Part shown: piece after piece, positions 1-11,087 of the stretch
Layout of the letters: each line of letters opens with the position of its first letter
Position numbering within the stretch: position 1 is the first letter of the stretch
Assembly (NCBI RefSeq): GCF_963082655.1
Contig: NC_081556.1
Span: 3,075,528-3,139,527 of the forward strand
DNA length: 64,000 nt
From: Stomoxys calcitrans
Taxonomy: Eukaryota; Arthropoda; Insecta; Diptera; Muscidae
Reading direction: 5' to 3'
Translations under genes and position numbers: made by a program
Notes under the pieces: generated by a model
Seen by the model: the letters and a program-made list of their open reading frames with translations, nothing else
What the model was told of the DNA's origin: nothing
Database searches by the model: none

Positions 1-1030
1 TGTCGCAGCATGTGCCTTTGCTGCATAACAGCGCCCATTTGGAGTTGGGGTATGTGCATAAGTCAATTGAGTGAGTGAGGGCGGCTGACTACTTCTTGGA
101 GTGGCGGTGGAGCGCGACAAAACGGAGATAGTAATAAAAAAGTATCGAAATGTCACAAAAACGCACATTTCCACTTCGACGCCAAAATTAGGGCGTAATT
201 TAATTGTCGACTGGTTGACAGTTGTTTCCAATGAACCAGCACGGAGGCACAAAGAAACTTACTGGCCATAGGCCTCACTGACTGACTGCCTGAATACATG
301 CTGCATTCCCTAGTTACTCGCATTGAAAGGTGAATTATGTTTATGACGCTTGCTCTGCCTGGGAAATCAAACGCAGCAGGAATTGAAATTCATTTCATTG
401 GTCTCTGCAACTTTTAAATTTGTTAATCAATTAAATTTGTTGACAACTATGGGTTTTCGTTTTTTTCTTTGTGTGTGTTGCCTTTCAAATTGAACTAATT
501 TTCCTCCTCCACCCACTTTTCCACAGTCGTCAACAGATGTTGTTTGGAGCGGTTCTTTGGGCGTTTTGTGCCTTTTTTTGAATTGTTGACTGGGTATTTA
601 TCATGAATTTACCATGTCAGCAGCGTTCAACGTTTCATTTGTTGTATTTACAGATACATTTTCATGGCGTTTTGACATTTTTCGTGTGGCATCCATAGCA
701 AGAGACAGAGCGTTTGGCTTGCCATTGACAGCTAGTATTTAGAACCTAAAATTTATGTGTGACATGTTTTGGTGCGTTTTTTAGGCCGATGGTTTATTGA
801 AAACTACTCCATTGATCAAGGCATTCCATTGAGTCGTTAATTTTCTGGGTTTCCTCAAATGTTGGTGGCACACGTTTTGGCTCCAAATGACAAAGCTAAC
901 TTAAATGAGCAACTGTTTATTGTATTGATGAATAAGAGCGTGTTGCACTCGTCAAGAACTCTTGTGGCCCGAAGGTTGCAAATATTGGTACTACAGGGTA
1001 GCCGGTACGAAGTGTATCCAAGTTTTTTCT
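1..1030. other. unassigned AT-rich sequence
   Basis: Apparently single-copy, AT-rich DNA with homopolymer T and A runs. No convincing exon, RNA gene or repeat family was recognised. The one open frame here (859-1095) has no recognisable protein motif. Confidence 0.5.
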
Positions 1031-1350
1031 TCGGAAAGAGCGTAGTCCCTATTATATTTCTTGTAAACGGTTTTAGTCCACTGCATCCCAGTTGACCACA
1101 GTGGGTTATTTACTCTGAGAAATGGGGCATCATAAGGAAAAATTACCAAATTTTGCCAAATATGGCCAATATCATGGTTTCCTTAATACTTAGAGCTAAA
1201 AATTTAATAGACTCGGAAACAGCGTAGTCCCCATTATATTTCCTGTAAACGGCTTTAGCCCACTATTTCCCAGTTTGCACAGTGGGCCATTTACTTGAGA
1301 AATAGGGCATCATGTGAAAATATGGCAAAATTTTAGCAAAAATGGCCAAT
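1031..1350. repeat. two-copy tandem duplication, period about 182 bp
   Basis: Two diverged units (1031-1170 and 1213-1350) share in order 'GCGTAGTCCC', 'TTGTAAACGG / CTGTAAACGG', 'CAGTGGG', 'GAGAAATRGGGCATCAT' and 'ATGGCCAAT'. They are imperfect copies of a non-coding unit and directly abut a non-LTR 3' end. I do not recognise the family. Confidence 0.75.
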
Positions 1351-1676
1351 GAGCTCACTAAAGCATATTTAGGGCATGGGGGGAAGATGGTGAGACGTTG
1401 GAGCATTTCAAATGTCATTGCCAGGCTTTTGCGGCTTATAGACGCCTGCACTTAGATGGAGACACAATACCCGACATGAACCAACTTAGGAGCGTGATAT
1501 GGAAAACTAATGAGGAGTTTGTAAGTAGCACGAAATTCTTAATTTAGATTTTCTTTTTGGAGGCTACTTTTTAGTATTTACAGTGCACATCAAGCCGATT
1601 ACTGGCTTAGATGTATGTCCATAGTGGCATGGGTCGGATTAATATCCGCACCCTCCTTTCAACTTAACCTAACCTA
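1351..1676 (+). mobile_element. non-LTR retrotransposon, 3' end only
   Basis: This is the C-terminus and 3' UTR of the same non-LTR family seen at 6727-9003 and 41895-44172 on the other strand. Codons 1374-1547 are open and encode a tail with a zinc-knuckle-like segment (LEHFKCHCQAF), then the block DMNQLRSVIWKTNEEFVSS, ending at TAG 1545-1547. The 3' UTR reads 'GCCGATTACTGGCTTAGATG' and ends in TAACCTAACCTAA. It is heavily 5'-truncated, as is usual for target-primed integration. Confidence 0.85.
1374..1547 (+). pseudogene. C-terminal fragment of non-LTR ORF2 (zinc-knuckle tail)
   Basis: Fifty-seven codons plus stop, without an initiator. The Cys/His spacing (HFKCHC) and the DMNQL...W-K motif match the tails of the two minus-strand copies in this window (LEHFLCHC...SNMNQL; LEHM...PDMNQL). 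The upstream RT and RNase H are absent, so this is a dead fragment. Confidence 0.8.
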
Positions 1677-1988
1677 AATACTAAATTTCCCATGAACATT
1701 TCATTAAGAAATAGGATATACTTTTCTCATATCGATGAGTGCAGTCCGATTAATGTTTAAGCCCAATGATAAGGGGCCTCCTTTTTATTCTCGACTCCAA
1801 ACGTCGTGCCGCATAGCGACATAACTAGAAGTTTTAACATGGCAGTATACCTCACAGATGTGTAGCCAGCTTTCGTAAGGGGAAAAACAACGCTGAAAAA
1901 TTTTCTGATGTCCATGTCAAGATTTGAACCCAGGCGTTCGGCGTCATTAGCGGACATGCTAAACTCTGCGTCACGGTTGCCTACGGAT
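1677..1988 (-). mobile_element. SINE-1 copy 1 (tRNA-derived)
   Basis: On the minus strand this reads tRNA-like head, body, tail. The head holds an A-box region (CGCAGAGTTTAGCATGTCC) and a B-box-like GGGTTCAAATC. The body has the family blocks 'TCAGCGTTG', 'GGCTAC' and 'GTCGCTATGCGGC'. The tail has 'ATCGGACTGCACTCAT' and 'AATGTTCATGGG'. It directly abuts the non-LTR 3' tail, so one inserted at the edge of the other. Confidence 0.85.
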
Positions 1989-2019
1989 TGAGATATAGCT
2001 TCCACACGTAAAAAAAATC

Positions 2020-2250
2020 AAACCAAAAGTAATTGCGGATTTTTCATATAGTCGGCGTTGACAAATTTTTTCACAGCTTGTGACTCTGTAATTGCATTCT
2101 TTCTTCTGTTAGTTATCAGCTGTTACTTTTAGCTTGCTTTAGAAAAAAAGTGTAAAAAAAGTATATTTGATTAAAGTTCATTCTAAGTTTTATTAAAAAT
2201 GCATTTACTTTCTTTTAAAAAATCCGCAATTACTTTTTGGGCAACCCAAT
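2020..2250 (+). mobile_element. mariner MITE copy 1 (5' TIR eroded)
   Basis: The right terminus is intact (GGGCAACCCAA followed by TA). The left starts at CAAAAGTAATTGCGG because the first bases of the inverted repeat have decayed. The interior is colinear with the other copies at 4421, 44247, 46759 and 59052. There is no coding capacity, so mobilisation would need a mariner transposase in trans. Confidence 0.9.
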
Positions 2251-2251
2251 A

Positions 2252-3285
2252 AAATACTTTTATCACGATGTTTTTCTTTAATTGTAACCATGTATTGTTT
2301 CACTTCAACATATTGAACGTTAGCCGTAAGCATAGCATTATAGAACGTAACTAATTTTGTTTATTGTAAACTCTTTAGCAGCTTCGCCTAAGGTTATGGG
2401 ACCTTTCTTTTGCTGTAACACCATAAACTCATTGATTGTAAAAGTGCTTCGAAGCTGCAAACGATTAGTCGTGTATTGGACCAATAATTATTCTCTTGTG
2501 TCTCTCCTACTAGAGATAAAGGTTGGGTATTTGAGCGTATAGATTACTGGTTGGCAAAAATACTCGCACTCAATAATACCAAGCAGGCTCATGGGTTTGC
2601 GAATAATTGCAATTGTGTGCTCGTCACTGATGTAGACACATTCTCACACAAAACATTTTTTTCCTTTTGTTTTGACTGATCATACAGCAGTCGTCGGTAT
2701 GTTGAGCAGTTCGGTCGAGTGCAAATGTTAAACTCGGAAAGCGACCGTTTTTATAGTTTCGCCTTAAGTAAAAAAATGCTGGTATGTCCAAAAATCATGA
2801 GAGCAACATTCGAATGGCTGCCAGTTACAAAACAACACAAGAAGAAGTTCTAAGGCACATACATTGCTTCGTAATATTTACGCGATAGAGATTTATCCAT
2901 CCCAAAGTAGGTATTTAAATGTGCGAAAACAACCACTCCCATATGTAATTTTTTTATGCATTGCAAAAGGAAGACAGCAGATCGTAATACAACACCATGA
3001 TAGAGTTGTGCGAAAATGGAAGACATTTAATATAATTGTGTATCATAACATCGAAGTAAATCCACATAAACTCTGAAAGAGTTTGAATTACCGAGTCTGC
3101 TTATAATTGGTAAAATATTGAGTTTGAATTATGTTACAATATTTTAAGGCCGCTACAACATTTTGAAACACACAAAATCTCAATGATACCATAATACTTT
3201 TATGAAAATCTGTTCCAGTAATGAGGGAATATACTACTGATTGGAATCAGCAAGTTTTTTTCTTCAAACTGTATTATCTAACACA
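2252..3285. other. unassigned AT-rich sequence
   Basis: No repeat family or convincing exon recognised. Short open frames (for example 2864-3076) lack motifs and are expected by chance. Confidence 0.45.
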
Positions 3286-3288
3286 ACT

Positions 3289-4266
3289 AAGAGCGTGCTA
3301 AGTTCGGCCAGGCCGAATCGTATATACCCTCCACCATTGATCACATTTGTTGAGTTCTATGCGCGGTATCTCTTTTTAGATAAACAAAGAATATTAAATA
3401 AGAACTGTTATAGTATTGGAGCTATATCAAGTTATAGTCCGATTCGGACCATAAATGAATGCTGAACATTGTAGATGTCATTGTGTAATATTTCAGTTCA
3501 TTTGGATAAGAATTGCGTCTTGTAGATAGGTTTTTATGGGAGCTGTATCAAGCTATTGATCAATTCAGACCATATTAGTCACGTATGGAAAGGTCATGAG
3601 AGAAGCCGTTGTACAAAATTTCAGGCAAATTGGATGAGAATTGCGCCCTCTAGAGGTTCAAGAAGTCAAGATCCCAGATAGGTTTATATGGCAGCTATTT
3701 TAGGTTCTTTACCGATTTATGCCATACTTAGCATAGTTATTGGAAGTAAAAACAAAACACCTCATGCAAAATTTCAGCCATATGGGATGAGAATTGCGCA
3801 CTCTATTGGCTCAAGAAATCAAGATCCAAGATCGATTTATATGACAGCTATACCAGATTATGAACCGATTTGAATCCTACTTAGCACAGTTGTTGGAAGT
3901 GATACCAAAACAATACGTGCAAAATTTCAGTTAAATCAGACGAGAATGGCGCCCTCTAGAGGCTCAAGAAGTCAAGATCCAAGATCGGTTTATATGGAAG
4001 CTATATCAAAACATGAACCGATTGAAACCATACTTAGCGTTGTTGTTGGAAGTGCTACCAAAACACTACGTGTAAAATTTCAGTTAAATCAGACGAGAAT
4101 TGCGCCCTCTAGAGGCTCAAGAAGTCAAGACCCAAGATCGGTTTATATGGTAGCTATATCAAAACATGGACCGATTTAAACCATACTTAGCGTTGTTGTT
4201 GGAAGTGCTACCAAAACACTACGTGCAAAATTTCAGTTAAATCAGACGAGAATTGCGCCCTCTAGA
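3289..4266 (-). mobile_element. DINE-1/mini-me-like element, family A, minus orientation, header lost
   Basis: Read on the minus strand it ends with the terminal hairpin (TTCGGCC-T-GGCCGAA, about 3305-3320) followed by AGCACGCTC. Internally there are at least five tandem monomers: 'GCGCCCTCTAGAGG...TCAAGAAGTCAAGA' recurs at about 3645, 3796, 3949, 4103 and 4256, a spacing of 151-154 bp. The GTCY microsatellite and header are missing at 4266. Open frames 3688-3873 and 3946-4179 are artefacts of the periodic repeat. Confidence 0.85.
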
Positions 4267-4420
4267 GGAGGGATATTGATGTTACAAACCGGAAACTCGA
4301 TTTTGGTTTTAGTCGCATGGTTACTTGAGTTAATTTGAGAATTTGAGTAGAATTCGTCTTGGAAAAAGAATTTCATAACCACTTGGTCGAAAAAAAAATT
4401 GACCCACCCTATTGGATATA
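4267..4420. other. unassigned spacer between repeat and MITE
   Basis: About 150 bp of AT-rich sequence with no recognised feature. Confidence 0.4.
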
Positions 4421-4662
4421 TTGGTTTGCCCAAAAAGTAATTGCGGATTTTTCATATAGTCGGCGTTGACAAATTTTTTCACAGCTTGTGACTCTGTAAT
4501 TGCATTCTTTCTTCTGTCAGTTATCTGTTGTTACTGTTACTTTTAGCTTGCTTTAGAAAAAAAGTGTAAAAAAGTATATTTGATTAAAGTTCATTCTAAG
4601 TTTTATTAAAAATGCATTTACTTTCTTTTAAAAAATCCGCAATTACTTTTTGGGCAACCCAA
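4421..4662 (+). mobile_element. mariner MITE copy 2 (full length, 242 bp)
   Basis: Complete element with TIRs starting TTGGTTTGCCCAAAAAGTAA on the left and ending GGGCAACCCAA on the right, flanked by TA at 4419-4420 and 4663-4664. Each TIR extends about 30 bp and ends in GCGGATTTTT. There is no open frame of transposase type. TA target duplication and this TIR indicate a Tc1/mariner-mobilised MITE. Confidence 0.95.
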
Positions 4663-4664
4663 TA

Positions 4665-6188
4665 GTTTGAGGCTATACAAGTTTCCTACTTTTTTTTTAT
4701 AACCGTAGCACTCTTTTTCAACAGTTTTCAAACACTCAATAAACAATCCGGATATACCTTATAATCCAAACTAATTTTGGTAAATAATTAAGAAGAAATA
4801 TTTATTGTTATGTCACCTTTAATTCAATAAAGAATAACATTTCAAAATGATTGCCTTTCTAACTGGAAATTGAATAGAAACTGTTTGACAAACAGGGTGG
4901 GTAGACCATTCCCTGCTACAATTCAAACAGAAAGAGGGAAGGCATTGAAGTGAATTGACCTATATTGATCACATTACCATGACACAAGAACCGACTCTCA
5001 ACCCATTGATCATTTTATCGAATTGGACAAATGTTCAATGATGTGTTGCAGTTTTGAAAGGAGAAGAGACACACACACGCACAACTTCCATGGGGAGGGG
5101 AGCAGTTTGTTGTTTAGAGTGACACTTGATGTGTTTGTTTCATTTCTTCCACACTCACGTGCCTTCTAGTCATTTGTATTAAAATATTTAGTTGCTACCA
5201 TTAATTGACTGCGACATCATAAACAAATTTTTAATTAATTAAAAATAGTTTTTAATTCAAATTAATGGTTATCATAACTAACTGAGCATTTCCTCATTTA
5301 TCCGCTCATCCATAGATCCCCACATTGCCTGGCTGGCTGTGTGTTTCCTTCACATAACTCTTTAAAAGCTTCATTTTTGGTTTTGCTGTCATTTCGTTAA
5401 GAAAAAGACTGCTTTTTTTCACTTAAAAATTTGTAATTAAAATTTATGATTTTGTAGGTTTTTTTTTCGTTACGCCCGGCTTTTGGAGCCCCAGAACGAC
5501 CATTGTCTTGTATCAGCAAGTCTCACCAATTTCACAGTTGCCACACTGTTGCTGTCTAAGCTGTCAGTAAGTTTCAGTTTCAGAAATTCTTTATTAATTA
5601 TGCGTTCAAGTGATATTGTCATTGGTGTTGTCGAATTATTGTTGTTTTTAACGCTTGTTAGGAGTGGTAAGGGCGGCGCAGCGGTTTGGTGTATTGTGGT
5701 GGCACCAAATCAATGTACATTTCGAACGTGCTATCGTGCCCACCAAACATAACAATTAAAAGTGAATTAACAAGCATAAATATCATATCCAATTGTTGGT
5801 TGATTATTTTTTGTTTTTTTTTATTAATTGGTGGGGATTTGTTAACAAACTTTCAAGTCACTCTTGAACATTTCAAATAACCATGCTTTATGAGTCCATA
5901 CATCCATATGGTGTTATTGAAAATTACTAAGGCAACACCATTATTTGCCATTATTTGCCATATTTTGAAATATTAGCTATGACAGGTGTTTCTCAACAAC
6001 CCCTCTTCGCCATGGTTTGTTAGGTGTTATGTTTTGCATTTGTTGTGTCTGAAGTTTATAAAAGTCAATTAGTCTGCGTTGAGGAACTGCAGTTAATGTA
6101 GAGAATGACAATTAATGTCGGAACAAAGTCAATTTTATTTCCCTAGTTATTTATGGTTGCATATGAAAAGGCTATAGACATCAATAAG
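4665..6188. other. unassigned AT-rich sequence
   Basis: No repeat or gene recognised. It includes a TTAATTAATTAAAA stretch near 5230 and long T runs near 5460 and 5820. Open frame 5483-5752 has no protein motif. Confidence 0.45.
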
Positions 6189-6250
6189 ATTTAATAAAAA
6201 TGCATTTACTTCCTTTTAAAAAATCCGCAATTACTTTTTGGGCAACCCAA
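6189..6250 (+). mobile_element. mariner MITE copy 3, 3' terminal fragment
   Basis: Only the last about 60 bp remain: AAAAATGCATTTACTT, then the terminal inverted repeat ending GGGCAACCCAA, followed by TA 6251-6252. The left part was lost before or during integration. Confidence 0.9.
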
Positions 6251-6311
6251 TAGTTTATATTCATATTAAACTTTCAATACTCAATAGTTTATGTTCGTAT
6301 TTAACTTTGCC

Positions 6312-6606
6312 CCACCGTAGCGCAGATGTTAGCATGCGCGCCTATGACGCTGAACGCCTGGGTTTGAATCCTGGCGAGACCATGAGAAAAAATTGTCAGT
6401 GGTGGTTTTCCCTTCCTAATGGTGGCAACATTTGTGAGGAACTATGGCATTTGAAAAAATGGTATGGCAGCCACGCTGTTCAGACTCGATTAAAAACGAA
6501 GTCCCCCTATCATTGACCTTAAACTTGAATCGGACTGCACTCATATGTGAGAAGTTTGCCGCTGTTTCTTGGCAGAATGTTCATGGGCAAAATATGCAAT
6601 TTTGCA
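6312..6606 (+). mobile_element. SINE-1 copy 2 (near full length, plus orientation)
   Basis: The head starts CCACCGTAGCGCAGATGTTAG and carries GGGTTTGAATCCTGGCGAGA (B-box with one change from GGTTCGAATCC). The body has GTGGTGGTTTTCCC, GGCAACATTTGTGAGG, a CAGACTCG block and TTGAATCGGACTGCACTCAT. The tail has AATGTTCATGGGCAAAATATG. The tRNA-like part is roughly the first 75 bp. Frames 6238-6516 and 6444-6740 are shadows of this element. Confidence 0.9.
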
Positions 6607-6854
6607 ACTCTCAAATACCTTTTATTAGAATCCCATATTGTCCCATTAGGGTATACAAGTCCATTTGGGGCACGATTTTAGGGAGGGACAACCCGCCTGA
6701 GAATATTTCCCAAATGTTTATAAAGGTTAGGTTAGGTTGAAAAGAGGGTGCAGATATTAATCCGCCCTATGCCTTTATGGACTTACACATAAGCCAGTAA
6801 TCGGTTTGTTGTGCGCTCTAAATACTAAAAAGTAACCTTTAAAAAGAAGATTTT

Positions 6855-7062
6855 AAGTTAGGAATTCCGTGCTATTTACAAAATCCTTAATTGTTTTCAA
6901 TACCGCTCCCCTAAGTTGGTTCATGTTTGATATTGTGTCTCCACCTAAGTATCGATATCTGTTGAACGTGAAAGCCAAGCAATGACAAAGGAAATGCTCC
7001 AATGCCCTCATCATCTTCCTCGCATGCCCTACACATGCTATCACTTGCCTCACCGATTTTAT
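6855..7062 (-). pseudogene. zinc-knuckle C-terminal tail of non-LTR ORF2
   Basis: Sixty-six residues on the minus strand with C-V-GHARKMM-RALEHFLCHCLAF followed by GGDTISNMNQLRGAVLKTIKDFVNSTEF. It is the counterpart of the tail at 1374-1547, and the first Cys pair is partly degraded. Confidence 0.8.
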
Positions 7063-7099
7063 ATAAGTGAGCTCATAGCCCTATGTGTCCCGTTATGAT

Positions 7100-7670
7100 A
7101 CCGAGAGCTATACTGACCTCCTTTTCCTTCCTTTCAGTAATAGCCTCATCTTCTCACGATATGGATCCCCCCATAGGATTTTCTCCGTCCTATCGACCGT
7201 TTGGCTGTTCCACAATGTTGCATGCGCATTCTTCGCCCACTCCCTTAACTCCGACTGCGTTGATCCGAAAAGCTTCGGGTTAACCAAGTTTATTAACGGC
7301 AGTCCTATGGCCTTCACCGCCAAATCGTCTGCCCTTTCATTTCCCCTTGCTCTGTTATGGCCCGGCATCCAAACGATGCGGATTTTTTCCCATCCTCAGA
7401 GAAGGCGTTAATCTCCTTCTTACACCGCAAGACTGTTCGTGACCTTACCGTCCTGGTTGTTATAAATCTCATGGTAATTTTACTGTCAGTAAAGATGTTC
7501 ACAATCGACGTCCTCGCGTTAGCACCACATCACCTCACACATTCCGTGAACGCCCGCATTCCCGCCTGCAGGACCGTATTATGGTCAGGCAGTCTAAAAC
7601 AGATCTCAGTCCCTGGGTTCTCAATGTAAACCTCCAGGCCCACTCTGTCCTCTAGCTTTGATCCATCCGT
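7100..7670 (-). pseudogene. RNase H domain of non-LTR element (broken)
   Basis: Minus-strand fragments contain CTDGSKLEDRVGLEVY (first acidic residue), IFTDSKITMRF (third acidic motif) and MPGHNRARGNERADDLAVKA (His and last Asp). These are the ordered RNase H1 motifs that follow RT in this retroelement group. The parts lie in two frames separated by indels, so no functional enzyme is made. Confidence 0.85.
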
Positions 7671-8114
7671 GCAACATGATCTTCCAGATGGCAATACTAG
7701 GGATCCGTCAATCGAAGACTATGCCGATGGCAGCAGTGCCTCGCACTCGACCTCAAGGTTCATCTCAAGTATCCAAACGGAAACCTCTTCTCTTTCTTCC
7801 AGATTTCCTATAGTCGCCTCGATTATACCGCGATGGTATGAGCTGCTCCCATCCTCAATCCATTCTCCCATCGCCTTAAAATTTAATCTGTACGCCAATG
7901 GGCCGGATATCTGGAATAGTGCCCTAGTGGGCGTGGTCCTCATCGCTGCGCCTATGTCAAGACAACATGTTCTCTGAAATTATTGTATGGTCCTTATGTT
8001 GCACTTTTTCTCCATAGCAGTCCACCAAACTACTGAGGCGTAAGTAGTTTGGTGGCCTAATCACGCTCCTGTAGAGCCAGTGGACTTTCTTAGGATTCAG
8101 GACCCATTTCGAGC

Positions 8115-9003
8115 CTACGGCCCGTCTACATAGTGCCCAACATCTGTGAGCCTTCTTAATACACCTAAGTATTTGACATTGTCAGATATGGAAATCTTCT
8201 TATTGAGGAAACGTGGTGCGTTAAATTGGCCCACCTTCGTCTTCCTCGTGAACAGGCATATTTCAGTCTTCTCTGGGTTAATGTTGGGACCTCTGGTTCC
8301 AGCCCAGTCATATGCCATATGCAAGACCCTTATAGCCCTTCTGCATAGCTCTTTTGAATCTTTAGTATAATAACATCGTCTGCGTATCAGACGGGTTCAA
8401 ATCCTTCCTCAGTCAGCATCCGTAATAGGCCATTTATGGTGGTCACTTGTAGGAGTGGCGATAAAATGTCCCCTGTGGCGTGCCCTGTGCCACTTTCTCC
8501 CTTATATTTATGTCATGGGACACACAATTTATCCACCTGTTCCTTAGCATATGGTTTATCCAGTCTCTAAGGACCGGGTCCACCCGGTACTGGTGTAAGG
8601 ATTGGATCAGTGTGTCGGTTCGCACATTGTTAATAGCCCCCTTGATGTCTTGCATACCGCCAGGGTGTACGTCTTGGCATCGAAGGATTCTTCTTCCTTT
8701 TTATGCACAACCTGGTGCAGGGCAGTCTCCACTGACCTTCCCTTTACATAGGCATGCTGTTTGTATTTGAACAGTTCGCTGGATGTCATACTCTTTATCA
8801 TGGTGTCCACGTTCCATGGTTTTGAGTAGAAAGGACGTAAGGCTTATGGGTATGTAGGCCTTTGGTGTCGCATAACTTGCCTTGCCTGTCTTGGGTATAA
8901 ACACCACCCTTGCCGCCTGCCGGGCTTTCGGAGTATATGAAAGTCCTAAGTACGCTGTAAAAATTTTGGCGAGACGAGGCACCAGATAGTCTGCCTCTTT
9001 CTG
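8115..9003 (-). pseudogene. reverse transcriptase domain of non-LTR element (broken)
   Basis: Fragments in different frames give successive RT motifs: a region with TPKARQAARVVFIPKTGKAS (8982-8870), a DIKGAINNVRTDTLIQSL block (8655-8600), EKVAQGTPQG, YADDVI near 8370, and NPEKTEICLFTRKTKVGQF with DNVKYLGV (8290-8150). These match finger, palm and thumb order in non-LTR RTs. The GTPQG motif runs into a deletion or frameshift that removes the following leucine-rich stretch. The catalytic YADD is still readable. Confidence 0.85.
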
Positions 9004-9007
9004 CTGA

Positions 9008-9405
9008 TATAGTTGCCATATAAACCGACCTGGATGTTGACTCCCTGAGCCTCTAGAGGGTGCAATTATTATCCGATTTGGGTGAAATTTTGCAAATAGT
9101 GTTTTGTGTTGACTTGCAACACAACTCTTCAGAGTTGACTTCTTGGGTCTCTAGAGGGCGCAATTCTTAATCGATTTGGCTAAAATTTTGTACATGAAAT
9201 GTGTGGTCTCCATCATCCAAGCCAAGTATGCTTCGAGTCGGTCAATAATGTGATGTAGCTCTAATAACACAGAAATTATTTTCCATTATCCTTTGTTTGT
9301 CTATAAATATTTGCGAGCAAAGAACTTGACAAATGCGATATATCAGATTGGAGGTTATATCAGATTCGGCCCGGCCGAACTTATTGCGCTTTTACTGGCT
9401 ACATT
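9008..9405 (+). mobile_element. DINE-1/mini-me-like element, family A, 3' part
   Basis: It begins inside a monomer (ATAGTTGCCATATAAACCGA), has two 'CCTCTAGAGGGYGCAATT' monomers, then the family 3' region and the terminal hairpin TTCGGCCCGGCCGAA (about 9366-9380), then TTATTGCGCTTTTACT. The 5' half with header and microsatellite is missing where the non-LTR element joins. Confidence 0.88.
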
Positions 9406-10806
9406 TTTAATTGTCCTTAAACCCAGAGCTGCCTATGATTTGCCATCTTTTTCCATTATTTTTCTATTAACACTAACGAAGATCAAAATATTTTTAAAGA
9501 GAAATACACCCCTAGTGTTATCATCTCATTTCAATTTACCCTTAACCAAGGATCATAGTTCGCGCAACACAATCGATTTGTTTGCAAACACCTCTTGCAG
9601 GTTTACCCATAATTTTGCAAAGAATCTTCCACAACACCAACGTATATCCCCATTGCTACACCTCACACCAATTGTTGTTTGAGAGAAAATAGGACGCCTT
9701 AAGTTATGAAAAAAAAACTCTGTATGCAAATGCACAGAGGGAATCAATGCCAAAGGCTCAAGGTGTAGCTTTAGGGTAATCGCCGCAATAGAACAATGAA
9801 TAACTTACTGCTCAAACAAGATGAATCTTAGCGTTTATGCCAAGACACTCGCAAGGCAAAGTTTTCGCATAAATTTTGCAAATGCTTCTTGTCTTTTGCT
9901 GATGCTACTGAAATGAAACACTTTGGCCACAAAGTACCTTTAATGCTCTGGGGCTAGGTTAAAAAAAAAGGAAAGCTAAACAGTACTGAACATGTAGGAA
10001 AAATACCTTAACTCTGCGGAAAGTTGGAGTGTTGAAGCTTTATGCCCCATATTTCAACAGTGGTTGGGAATAGATGACTATATAAAAAATTTTTGTTTGT
10101 TGCTCTTTCGAGACGAGCTCAATGATCGGAGATTTTCTTTGCAAATGGAAAAGGAAAACCAGAGATCGCAACGCACACCAACCACTATGGGACGCGTTTC
10201 GTCTTTGGTAAGAAGAACTTTCAACCATATTAGGTGTGATGGCTTGAAGGGCCATACGTTGGTATGTTGTATTTGAATCGTATTTATTGCGAAAATGCCT
10301 CTATTATATAAATACCCCATTAACCACGCTCGACAACCCTGTCTATTAGCTGTACTTTTCCCAACGCATGTGTTTTCGGATAATGACAGATTTTTTGTCT
10401 GCGACAATTACACTACTTCCATGATGCACATGATTCTGTGCATCTGTTGGAAGTTGTATTGATGGCTTCGAACGCTAGACAACGACAACGGCTCTTGCTG
10501 TTTCTTCGTGTGCCAAGGTTCATTTTCAAGTTTTTTAATGATCTTCGCCCTAACAGGCAAAAAACGTAAACAAATTTCATTTGAAATATTCTTTAAAGAC
10601 TAAATTTAAATGAAAGTTTTCACAATCTTGAAGTTTTTAATTGATTTGTATTAACATTATGTGTTCATTGATATTGCCTTAAGGGAAATTCTCATTGAGA
10701 TTTTGCCTTTACATTTTGATACCCAATACCGAAGGATGGGGGTATATTCATTTTGTCATTCCGTTTGCAATACATCGAAATATCCATTTCCGATCCTATG
10801 CAAGTT
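9406..10806. other. unassigned AT-rich sequence
   Basis: No recognised repeat or gene. Frame 9293-9682 partly overlaps the family A element and has no motif. Frames 10064-10276 and 10078-10407 overlap on opposite strands without protein similarity that I recognise. Confidence 0.45.
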
Positions 10807-11081
10807 TTGTCCATGAACATTCCACTAAGCGTCCATGAACATTCCACTAAGGAACTGGGGCAAACTTCACACATATCAATGAGTGCAGTCCGATTCAAAT
10901 TGTAAGCTCAATGATAAGGGGCCTACTTTTTATAGCCGAGTGTCGAGCGTGCCGCAGTGCGACATCTCTTTGGAGAGAGATGGCATGGAGGGGGAAATCA
11001 CTGCTAAAAATTTTTTGTGACAGGATTCGAACGTTCACCGTCATAGGCGGACATGCTAACCACTGCTCTACGGTGGCCACC
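10807..11081 (-). mobile_element. SINE-1 copy 3, with duplicated 22-bp tail
   Basis: Minus strand: the head GTGGCCACCGTAGAGCAGTGG leads to TTAGCATGTCCGCC and a B-box-like GTTCGAATCCTG, followed by the usual body and ATCGGACTGCACTCAT. In the tail, a 22-bp block beginning GTCCATGAACATTCC is present twice in tandem (10809-10830 and 10831-10852) with one mismatch. Confidence 0.9.
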
Positions 11082-11087
11082 TTTTCA

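Larger units (their letters stand above)
6727..9003 (-). mobile_element. non-LTR retrotransposon with RT and RNase H, 5'-truncated relic
   Basis: Read on the minus strand from 9003 downward, the order is RT (about 9000-8100), RNase H (about 7650-7100), zinc-knuckle tail (about 7060-6860), 3' UTR and a TAACCTAACC tail (6727). The RT carries AQGTPQG, YADDVI (near 8370), NPEKTEICLF and VKYLGV. RNase H carries CTDGSK (near 7665), IFTDSK (7500) and GHNRARGNERADDLA (7365). This order fits the R1/LOA/I group; I cannot fix the clade. Several frameshifts and stops make it inactive. The 5' edge joins a family A element at about 9003. Confidence 0.88.

Noticed and set aside
6312..6390. tRNA gene
   Set aside because: It is the A-box/B-box head of SINE-1 and is followed by the SINE body. 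No acceptor stem pairs.
7083..8370. Plus-strand frames of 66-108 codons over the non-LTR element
   Set aside because: They are shadows of the minus-strand RT and RNase H coding sequence, which carries the recognisable motifs.
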